A program made the translations under genes and the position numbers. Under the pieces are notes generated by a model. It was not told the DNA's origin, made no database searches, and saw only the letters and a program-made list of their open reading frames with translations. Of a DNA stretch of 64,000 nt, positions 48,121 to 57,655 are shown piece by piece (the stretch's first letter is position 1; each line of letters starts with the position of its first letter). The stretch covers positions 16,969,501-17,033,500 of the forward strand of contig CM032230.1 of the NCBI GenBank assembly GCA_019009955.1, given 5' to 3'. The DNA is from Riptortus pedestris (taxonomy: Eukaryota > Arthropoda > Insecta > Hemiptera > Alydidae).

Positions 48121-48675
48121 CTAGATTGTAACCTCTGTCGGTACATTGATTTTTTTCGCGAAATTTCACGATAACTTTTCGTTTCACATGTCATAGACAC
48201 TATACCTGCATTTTGTTTCTTTCGTGTTTGTTTGTTTGTTACCTTTTCACGCATAAACGGCTGAACCGAATTTTATGAAACTTGGTATGTATATTACTAC
48301 TAGCCCAACTTAGACTTTAGGCTATATTAATATTCTCTAAGACGAACAGGAGTGGGAGTTATAAGGGAGGCCTGAAATTAAAAATAGCGATTTTTGGTTA
48401 TCTATTGGTTTTTCGGCAAACGTGGACATAACAACATTGTTTATTTTGTAATTTAAATTAACTTTTGTTATATGCACTTTTGCCGTATACGGAAGTATAA
48501 ATGCGTTATACGCTAAAAACTATAGCGGGAGTCCACAATTTTATTTGGCACAAAAGACTCAACTAAACCAAACTCGATATGTTAATTAGTACTAACGCCT
48601 TCCTTATAATAAGCCATACCAACATTTCTAGGGACGGGCAGGAGTGGGGGTTATAAGGGAGGCCTGAAATTAAAA
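48121..48675 (+). mobile_element. Family A Helitron, copy 6, 3' truncated
   Basis: Sense orientation from ctagattgtaacctctgtcg through cctttatacgg-like internal sequence to ggcctgaaattaaaaa, where a family B copy begins. It forms an inverted pair with the 5' end of copy 5. Confidence 0.7.
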
Positions 48676-48678
48676 AAA

Positions 48679-49465
48679 GTCCGTCACGCAGGGGCTGCGT
48701 AAACTAAGCAGATTTCCCTCGTGAAGTTTAGTAATAGATAAATATACATACTGCTAACACAACACCGTGAATAAATACAAACGGAAATAAGAAATGTTTC
48801 ATCCAATTTCAATAGCCTGCCGACAGGAAGCGTTAGGTTAGAAATGTAAACAAACGGGTCTGCCCGCCTCACACCGGAAAGAAAAACAATTACTGAAATA
48901 TATCAGAATATAACACATTAATTTTATTGAGAACTATTTACTATATCTAGTACTGTAATTAATAATGAGTCAGAATAATTGTTATCTCAATCAATAAAAT
49001 TTTAGTAGTCCAAAACTTTAAGATGGGGGGGGGGGGCACCAGGACATATTTGCATGTATCTCGTATAATAAAGGTCTCTTGAATACAATTTTTGGTATTT
49101 AAACTTCCAATAATGTGATTTATTATGTATCAGAGTATTGTTTACGTAACATGAGTAGAAGTGGCGGTTTGGTGAAAACTGAAAAATGCAAATATCTCGG
49201 TTAATATTCAAGATAGAGAATAAATGTATATAACAATATTTATAGTAAATTTAATTTGCAATAAGATTGATTCTGTATAATTTTTCGATCCGACGTATAG
49301 TAACGGAGATATTTCGAATTTTCGAAAATCCTCCCCTCTAAACCCCCCCTCCCACTGGTCCGATTTCAGCCGTTAACGAACTTGATCTTTCTTTTTACAT
49401 AAAACGCTTAAATATGAAGTTTGGTAAGGATTAAACAAAAATTGCGACCGCTAGAGCGGTAACAG

Positions 49466-49540
<75 letters not shown>

Positions 49541-49679
49541 TATATATATATACAGTTTTGAACGAACCTCATTTTCGTCATCTACTAGGTAGGATCGATG
49601 GACATTTGAAGAAAAATGTCGAACATTCCGTCATGAGTACAACCTCAATAGCTGATTTCCCTTAAGGGAAATCTGCTAA
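48679..49679 (-). mobile_element. Family B copy, complete, about 1 kb
   Basis: This is the best full copy. The antisense 3' end is gtccgtcacgcaggggctgc, gtaaactaagcagatttccc, tcgtgaag. The interior holds accgtgaataaatacaaacg, catgagtagaagtggcggtt, gtccgatttcagccgttaac and gcgaccgctagagcggtaac. A (TA)n tract lies at 49471-49555. The 5' end is gctgatttcccttaagggaa and atctgctaa. It is inserted in the A run of a Helitron's gaaattaaaaa. No ORF of note. Confidence 0.85.
49471..49555. repeat. (TA)n microsatellite inside family B
   Basis: About 40 TA units with one TAGATA interruption. Confidence 0.95.
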
Positions 49680-50020
49680 TAGAATTAATTCGTAAACAGA
49701 ACTTTCATAAGAAGTGGGGGGCAATAGAGTATTCAACAATTGTAAATTGTTTTTCAAAGACAGCCAAAAGTACTTAATTTGATTAGATCGTGAATAGTTT
49801 GGATAAATAGCATATTTCGTAAACACTCTGAAGGGGCTCCTTATATAAATACGTTACTTTTATAAATAGCAATTACGTCAGTTTTATTTATAGAAAATAC
49901 GTCATGGTTATTAATAGTTAATATCATTATCAATCTGCTGGTGCCTGGGGGGTGCCCTTTCAGCCGTAGCGAAGTCACCCGATCTTGTACGAATGCCATC
50001 ATTTACCACATCAAAAAAAA
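49680..50020. other. Unassigned sequence between family B copies
   Basis: Moderately AT-rich; includes ggtgcctggggggtgccctt. No gene or element recognised. Confidence 0.35.
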
Positions 50021-50585
50021 AAAGTCCGTCACGCTACGCAGATAACTAAGCAGATTTCCCACGTGATGTTTAACAATAGATTAATCTACATTCTGGTAAC
50101 ACAATAGCCACGTCAACATCAAGTGAATAATTACAAACGATAAGACACCTCCAGACGGGAAGCAGCTGAAACGCTAACAAATAGGAGTGCCAACATCTCA
50201 CAGGAAACAAAAACAATTACGGAAATATACCAGAATATAACATATTAATTTTATTGAAAAATATGTACTATATCTAGTACTGTAATTTGTAATGTATCGG
50301 AATAATTTTTATCTCGATCAATCAAATTTTAGAAGGCAGTGTGCTTAAGAAGGGGGGGGGGTCACGGTAATATATTTGCATTTATCTCGTATAATGAAGG
50401 TCTCTTGAAAACAATTTATGGTATTTAAGCTTCGAATGATGCAGTTTATTACATAACAGAGCATTGTTTATGTAACATGAGTAGAAGTGGGGGTTTGCTG
50501 AAGGCTGAAAACTGAAAATACGAATATCTCGGTTAATTTAAGTATAGAGAATAAATTTATAGAACAATATTTATAGTAAATTTAA

Positions 50586-50660
<75 letters not shown>

Positions 50661-53006
50661 GTAACCTCTGTGTGTACATTGATTTTTTTCTAGAAATATC
50701 ACGATATCTTTTCGTTTCATAGACACCATAACTGAATTTTGTTACTTTCGTGAATGTATGTTTGTTTGTTTGTTACATTTTCACGCCTAAACGGCTGAAC
50801 CGAATTTTATGAAACTTGGTATGTATATTACTACTAGCCCAACTTAGACTTTAGGCTATACTAATATTCTCTGAGACGAACAGGAGTGGGGGTTATAAGG
50901 GAGGGCTGAAATTAAAAATAGCGATATTTCGTTTCCTATTGGTTTTTCGGCAAATATGTACATAACAAAAGTTATTTATTTTATTATTTAGAGTAACTTT
51001 TGTTATATACACTTTTTTCGTATACCGAATTATAAACGAGATATACGCTAAAACCTATAGCGGAAGTGAACAATTTTATTTGGGATAAAAGACCCAACCG
51101 AAATAAATGAAACTCGATATATGTATTAGCACTAACGCTTTCATTATAACAAGCCACACTAACATTTCTAGGGACGGGCAGGAGAGGGGGTTATAAGGGA
51201 AACCAGAAATTAAAAATAGCGATATTTCGTTTCCTATTGGTTTTTTGGCAAACATGAACATAACAAAAGTTGTTTATTTTGTTATTTAGAGTAACTTGTG
51301 TTATATACACTTTTTTCGTATACCGTATTATAAACGAGATATAAACCTATAGCGGAAGTAAAGTATAAGGGAGGCATGAAATTAAAAATAGTGATATTTC
51401 GTTTCCTATTGGGGTTTCCAGAAATATGCACATAACGAAAGTTGTTTATTTCGTTATTTAGAGAAACGTTTATTATATACACTATCGTCGTATAATGAAG
51501 TATAAACGAGATATACACTTAAAACTAGAGCGGGAGCCAACAATTTTGTTGGGCACTAACAATTGAACCGAACTTACAAATACTCGGTATGTGAATTATC
51601 ATTAATTCTTCCAAGATTATAAGCTATATTAAAATTTTTAGGTTCAAACAGGAGTGGGGGGGGGGTTGTAGGGGAGGCCTGAAATGAAAAATAGCGATAT
51701 TTCGTTCCGCATTGATTTTTCGATAAATATGCACATAACAAAAGTTGTTTATTTTGAGTAACATTTGTTGTATTCACTTTTTTTGTAAAATGATGTAAAC
51801 ACGGGATATACGCTAAAACTATAGCCGGAGTCATTCATTTTATTAGTGTTTATTTAAGCGTTTTTAATGAATGCATATTATGAAAAATGATTTTGTGTTA
51901 AAGTCACATATGATAACTCTAAATATGATTCGGATTAGTGAGGTTATATATCTCCGTCGCCTCCTTCTCATTTATTTATTTTTCCTAGAAAATAACATTG
52001 TTATTTATTTCCAATAGAAATGTAAACTATAAGAGCATTTCCGTTATTTAATTTGTATAATGTATTATTTAAACAAAGTCATGCTGAATTGGCACAAGGA
52101 GCGATAGCGGAAGTTGTAGGGAATCAAACTCTTTGGTTCTGCTAATATATATCTTTCCGATATTTTGATGTTATTGAAACAAATATGTACCATTATAACA
52201 ATTAGACGTTAAATTTAATGACATTATGAAAAAAGACCATATCGGGTTAAACTTAATATGATTTAAAGTATTACTTATTTTGATGGGAGGGCTACAATCT
52301 CTCCCCCTCACCTATCTCTTATAAATATATAAATGAAATTATTTTTAGGGTAATACTATTATTTAATTCTGTCAGGTAGATAAATTATTAAAATAATACT
52401 CTGAATCAATAATTTAAGAAAAATATGGTGTTTAGCCCTCATGCTGGACCGGAAGATGACAGAGCCTAAACAGTTAATTGAGTTATCTTACTTCCAGTGA
52501 AATGCTGCCATTCTTGGAAGTGATTTCCACTGAGCTCTGCTATTACGCTATTACGAATATAATCTAATGTACAAAACTATGCTTAACTATATGTGCTCGG
52601 ATTGGTTTTTGACAGGAAATAAGTTTCATTATATATTTAATTGTAATAAATGCAATCCATGATTATGGTTTGAATACTTCAAAAAGGAGGGTTCAAAAGT
52701 GGAAAGGGATAGATTAGGAACACATTTTTATTTATTCTTCAACAGTAAAATATCTCATTTATAAATCGCCTGCCTGACATTCACGGGAAAACAATGCGCC
52801 CAGACGGGAAGTGTAGTTGTAAACATTGAAGCCTTGCCCAAAAAAAATACTATCATCATTCAGCTCACAGTAACGACGGGTATAGACCCTAAACACTAGG
52901 ACGGGGAAATGTCAAAATACTGTGCAAACTAAAGGCTTACCAAAAAAAATACCATCATCATTCAGCCTCAAATGAATTCCCGGGCGAAGCCGGGTACCTT
53001 AGCTAG
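50586..53006 (+). mobile_element. Family A Helitron, copy 7, complete, 2421 bp
   Basis: The 5' end A|TCTATATATA(TA)n with aaaattgtaacctctgtg is at 50586, and the 3' hairpin cccgggcgaagccggg, gtaccttag, CTAG|T ends at 53006. It has three to four internal units between 50940 and 51790. Positions 51841-52790 are about 950 bases absent from the other copies, possibly captured or older sequence, with no gene recognised. The ends are validated by the family B empty site. It encodes no Rep/helicase, so it is non-autonomous. Confidence 0.85.
50588..50654. repeat. (TA)n at the 5' end of Helitron copy 7
   Basis: About 33 TA units starting two bases inside the element. Confidence 0.95.
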
Positions 53007-53031
53007 TTTTCAATAAGATTGGTTCTATACA

Positions 53032-53141
53032 CTTTTAGCTGATTTCCCTTCAGGGAAATCAGCTATTGAGGTCGTACTCATGCCACGATTTTCGAAAAAA
53101 TTCTTCAAATGTCCATCAATCCTACCCAGGAGATGACGAAA
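53032..53141 (+). repeat. Family B 5' end, sense, interrupted
   Basis: ttttagctgatttcccttca, gctattgaggtcgtactcat, cctacccaggagatgacgaa, then broken in its A run by the copy at 53143. Confidence 0.75.
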
Positions 53142-53142
53142 A

Positions 53143-53654
53143 GTCCGTCACGCAGTGGCTGCGTAAACTAAGCAGATTTCCCACGTGAAGTTTTGCAATA
53201 TAGAAATCTGCCTAATAACAACTGTAGCAGTAAGAAACCTCTAAACCAGTAGTAATAACCCAGTAGTTTCTAGCCCCAAAAACAGTTAACCTAACCTCTA
53301 AACCTATTCACGAGGGACGAATAGTTATGGAAACGGCCGCCAGAGCTCTCGGCGGAAAGTCCGAACATAGCCTACTGGCGACCACACGCAGAATACAAAT
53401 GCAAATATCTCGGTTAATATTCAAGATACAGAAAAAACGTATAGAACAATATCTATAGTAAATTTCATTTGCAATAAGATTTATTCTATACACTTTTTCG
53501 ATCCGACGCATAATAACAGAGATCTTTTGAATTTTCAAAAATCCCCTCTAACCCCCCCCCTCTCTCTAGTCCGATTGCAGCCATTAACGAACTTGATCTG
53601 TCTTTTTACATAAAATGGTTAAATATCGAGTATCATAACGATCAAACAAAAAAA
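53143..53654 (-). mobile_element. Family B copy, outer of a nested pair
   Basis: Antisense from gtccgtcacgcagtggctgc to gagtatcataacgatcaaac and A run, where the next copy begins. It contains the subfamily block cagtagtttctagccccaaa, ctattcacgagggacgaata and gagctctcggcggaaagtcc. Confidence 0.75.
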
Positions 53655-54205
53655 GTCCGTCACGCAGGGGCTGCGTAAACTAAGCAGATTTCCCACGTGA
53701 AGTTTTACAATAGAGAAATCTGCCGAATAATAATTGTAGTAGGAAGAAACCTCTAAACCTAAAACATTATTTAGGGCGTAATAACCCAGTAGTTTCTAGC
53801 CCCAAAAAACAGTTAACCTAACCTCTAAACCTATTCACGAGGGACGAATAGTTATGGGAACGGCCGCCAGAGCTCTCGGCGGAAAGTCCGAACATAGCCT
53901 ACTGGTGACCACACGCAGATTACAAATGCAAATATCTCGGTTAATATTCAAGATAGAGAATAAATGCATATAACAATATTTATAGTAAATTTAATTTGCA
54001 ATAAGATTGGTTCTATACATGCATAATAACGGAGATATTTCGAATTTTTGAAAATCTCCCCTCTAAACCCCCCCTCCCACTGGTCCGATTTCAGCCGTTA
54101 ACGAACTTGATCTTCCTTTTTACATAAAACGATTAAATACCGAGTTTGGTGACGATTAAACAAAAATTGCGACCGCTAGAGTGTTAACAGACAAATATAT
54201 ATATA

Positions 54206-54258
<53 letters not shown>

Positions 54259-54291
54259 GAACGGACCCCATTTTAGCAGATTTCCCTTAAT
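53655..54291 (-). mobile_element. Family B copy, inner, same subfamily
   Basis: Antisense from gtccgtcacgcaggggctgc through the same subfamily block to gcgaccgctagagtgttaac, (TA)n (54196-54253) and gaacggaccccattttagca. About 200 bases (53715-53930) are nearly identical to 53190-53400. Confidence 0.75.
54196..54253. repeat. (TA)n microsatellite inside family B
   Basis: TA tract with a TGTC interruption. Confidence 0.9.
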
Positions 54292-55822
54292 GGACGCAGG
54301 AGCTGCGTAAACTAAGCTGATTTCCCATACGAAGGTATACAATAGATAAATCTTCATAATGGTAACGCCACTGTGAATATTAAGTAAATAAATACAAACG
54401 GTATAGAGAAATCTTTAAATCAATTTACAAGTTAATAATCTCTAAAACCGAAAGCCTTGGAATTGTAAACAAACAGGTCAGCCAAGTTCACAGAGCTGAA
54501 TAGATAGATATAAATATTTTAGACCCGAAAGAGCCAAACAATTAATGAAAGATATCTGAATATAGCATATAAATTTTATTGAAAACTATTTACTATAGCT
54601 AGTTCTGTAATTTCTAATGGATCAGAATAATGTTTATCCTAATGTCTCAGATTATTATTAATATAAAATGAGTAGGAGTTCCACTTACAAAAGTGGAAAA
54701 CTAAAAATTCCAAATATGTCGGTTAATATTCATGGTACAGAAAATATGTATAGAACAACATTTATAGATCATTCAATTTTCAATAAGATTGGATCTATAC
54801 AATTTTTCGATCCGACGTATAGTAAGGGAGATATTTTGGATTTTCGAAATTCCTGTATCTAACCCCCTCTCCCCCTTGTCCGATTTCAGCCGTTAACGAA
54901 CTTGATTTTTCTATTTGCATAAAATATTTAATATGATGTTTGGTAACGATCAAACAAAAATGGCGACCGCTAGAGCGATGGGAAATCTAAAAGTTGCCTC
55001 TACATTACATACTTACTATCTTCTCGTAATATAAAAAGTCCGTCACGCAGGGGCTGCATAAACTAAACGGGTTTCCCTATTGAAGTTTAGCAATAGATAT
55101 ATCTACATACCGGTTTTCATGTGTGTGTGTGTGTTTGGTTAGTAGGTAGACAAACGTCTACAGGTGTTTCTACTATTCAAAAGGAACAATATTGTCCGTA
55201 TTATGTATTGTCCATATTTCAACGGCTGAAATCGGACAAGGGGGAGAGGGGGTTAGATACAGGAATTTCGAAAATCCAAAATATCTCCCTTACTATACGT
55301 CGGATCGAAAAATTGTATAGATCCAATCTTATTGATAATTGAATGATCTATAAATATTGTTCTATACATATTTTCTGTATCATGAATATTAACCGACATA
55401 TTTGGAATTTTTAGTTTTCCACTTTTGTAAGCTCCCCACTCCTACTCATTTTATATTAATAATAATCTGAGTCATTAGGATAAAAATGATTCTGATCCAT
55501 TAGAAATTACAGAACTAGCTATAGTAAATAGTTTTCAATAAAATTTATATGCTATATTCAGATATCTTTCATTAATTGTTTTTCTTTCGGGTCTAAAATA
55601 TTTATATCTATCTATTCAGCTCTGTGAACTTGGCTGACCTGTTTGTTTACAAATCCGAGGCTTTCGGTTTTAGAGATTATTAACTTGTAAATTGATTTAT
55701 AGATTTCTCTATACCGTTTGTATTTATTTACTTAATATTCACGGTGGCGTTACCATTATGGAGATTTATCTATTGTATACCTTCGTATGGGAAATCAGCT
55801 TAGTTTACGCAGCTCCTGCGTG
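54292..55822. repeat. Giant inverted repeat, 603-bp arms
   Basis: The left arm 54292-54894 (ggacgcaggagctgcgtaaa ... gtccgatttcagccgtt) and right arm 55221-55822 (aacggctgaaatcggacaag ... tacgcagctcctgcgtg) are reverse complements with few differences, separated by 326 bases. Each arm is the 3' portion of a family B element, with its hairpin at the outer end, so the structure is a head-to-head family B dimer. The spacer holds a third 3' end (55035), a (TG)n and a hairpin-bearing segment (55118-55213). Confidence 0.85.
55118..55213 (+). repeat. Direct repeat shared with 56331-56432
   Basis: (TG)n, tttggttagtaggtagacaa, acgtctacaggtgtttctac and tattcaaaaggaacaatatt are repeated almost exactly at 56331. 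gtagacaaacgtctac is a hairpin. Confidence 0.85.
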
Positions 55823-55999
55823 ATGGACTTTTGTTAGATAAGTAGAGTTATCAAAAGGGAAGTCATCTAAGATTGGATACTCATCCAATTGTAGTTAGTT
55901 AAAATGTGATAGAAGTATATTGATCTTGAGTTGAAGTGTAATACACACACTTGTAACAACACTTCAACTTATACACTTAGTTAGCTCGATCATTTAGCA

Positions 56000-56205
56000 G
56001 ATTTCCTTTAAGAGAAATCACCTATTGAGGCCGTACTACTCATGACGCGATTTTCGAAAAAAAAATTCTAATCCATCGATCCTACCTGGGAGGTTTTATG
56101 TAAAAAGACAAATCAAGTCCGTTAATGGCTGTAATCGTACCAGTGGGAGAGGGGGTTTAGAGGGGATTTTCGAAAATTCAAAATATTCCTGTTACCACAC
56201 GTCGG
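56000..56205 (+). repeat. Family B 5' and middle fragment
   Basis: tttagcagatttcctttaag, attgaggccgtactactcat, cagtgggagagggggtttag; interrupted in tcggatcaaaaa by the copy at 56215. Confidence 0.7.
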
Positions 56206-56214
56206 ATCAAAAAA

Positions 56215-56285
56215 GTCCGTCACGCAGGGCCTGCGTAAACTAAGCAGATTTCCCACGTGAAGTTTTACAATAGAGAATACTTACC
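56215..56285 (-). repeat. Family B 3' end fragment
   Basis: gtccgtcacgcagggcctgc, gtaaactaagcagatttccc, cacgtgaagttttacaatag, then (CA)n. Confidence 0.7.
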
Positions 56286-56286
56286 A

Positions 56287-56288
<2 letters not shown>

Positions 56289-56331
<43 letters not shown>

Positions 56332-56352
56332 TTGTGTGTGTGTGTGTGTGTG
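56289..56352. repeat. (CA)n(TA)n(TG)n self-complementary microsatellite
   Basis: CACACA... then atatatata then TGTGTG..., so the block folds on itself. Confidence 0.9.
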
Positions 56353-56530
56353 TTTGGTAAGTAGGTAGACAAACGTCTACAGGTGTTTCTACTATTCAAA
56401 AGGAACAATATTGTCCATATTATGTACTAATCCCAATAGTATTCGAAAAAGTCGATTTTAGTGATTACAAAAACCTACTCAAAAAACAAAAACAAAGTTA
56501 CCTACTCTTTATTACATAAATTCAGCTGTG

Positions 56531-56541
56531 CGTGCGTGCGT

Positions 56542-56578
<37 letters not shown>
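56531..56578. repeat. (GT)n microsatellite
   Basis: gtgcgtgcgtg then about 18 GT units, followed by family B middle sequence (aaagatcaagttcgttcatg). Confidence 0.9.
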
Positions 56579-56581
<3 letters not shown>

Positions 56582-56791
56582 ACTAAAGATCAAGTTCGTT
56601 CATGACTGAAGTCGGAACAAGTGGGGGAGGGGGTCCAGTGGGGAGGGAATCAAAAAGTGGAAATATCTCTGTCATTGTACATTGGACTGGAAAATTGCAT
56701 TTAATCAATCTTGTATCATATTTCATTATCCATAAGTGTTGTTATACACAACTTTTCTCATCTCGAATATTAAGCGATGTCAGTTTTTTTA

Positions 56792-56885
56792 TAGGAGCTC
56801 AGGTTAGCTATGTTAGTTATTACGTTGAACTTTAAATGCATTGTGAAGGAATTTATGTAGTTAGCCCCACACTGGCTAAAAAAGA
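56792..56885 (+). repeat. Internally deleted SINE fragment
   Basis: ggagctcaggttagctatgt head followed directly by aaggaatttatgtagttagc and actggctaaaaaagag; the B box part is lost. Confidence 0.5.
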
Positions 56886-57083
56886 GTTTATATTAAAAAT
56901 AAGCCGTTAGATCTTGGATCATCTTATTCCTAGCTTAAATATCAATTGTGGTTTTAGCAGATTTCCCTTCAGGGAAATCAGCTATTGAGGTTGTACTCAT
57001 GACGGAATTTTCGACATTTTTCTTCAAATGTCCATCGATCCTACTTAGTAGATGACGAAAATGAGGTCCGTTCAAAACTGTAT

Positions 57084-57093
57084 ATATATATCT

Positions 57094-57143
<50 letters not shown>

Positions 57144-57162
57144 ATATATCTATATATTTGTC
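57084..57162. repeat. (TA)n microsatellite inside family B
   Basis: TA tract with several TCTATA interruptions. Confidence 0.9.
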
Positions 57163-57426
57163 TGTTACCGCTCTAGACGTCGCAATTTTTGTTTGATCGT
57201 TACGAAACTCGAAATTTAGTCGTTTTATGTAAAAATAAAGATCAAGTTCGTTAACGGCTGAAATCGGACCAGTGGGAGGGGGGGTTTAGAGGAGAGGATT
57301 TTCGAAAAATCGAAATATCTCCGTTACTATTCGTCGGATCGAAAAATTGTATGAAATCAATCTTATCGCAAATTACATTTACTATAAATATTGTTCTATA
57401 CATATTTTCCGTATAATGAGTATTAA

Positions 57427-57442
57427 CCCTAGAATACTAACC
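57427..57442 (+). repeat. piggyBac left terminal inverted repeat
   Basis: CCCTAGAATACTAACC directly after TTAA. Confidence 0.95.
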
Positions 57443-57655
57443 ATAAAATTTTATACATGTATACTAACCATACGTACATTTGACACCTAGGGTATATTTT
57501 ACAACAAAAAACACATATGTATTTGAAAGAAATAATATATTTTAAAATATAAATACTACTTAACTAAATTACATATACCAACTTATATATATTTGTTTGT
57601 TTACTTAAATTAAACTAATAGAATTAAAATAAAAATAAAATATTAACAAAAATTT

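Larger units (their letters stand above)
50024..53031 (-). mobile_element. Family B copy split by Helitron copy 7
   Basis: Antisense 3' end gtccgtcacgctacgcagat at 50024 (hairpin loop damaged), interior to atagtaaatttaa at 50585, then the Helitron, then ttttcaataagattggttct and atacac to 53031. The joined sequence matches atagtaaatttaatttgcaa of intact copies. The (TA)n/5' part of this copy was lost or replaced by another 5' end at 53032. Confidence 0.75.
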
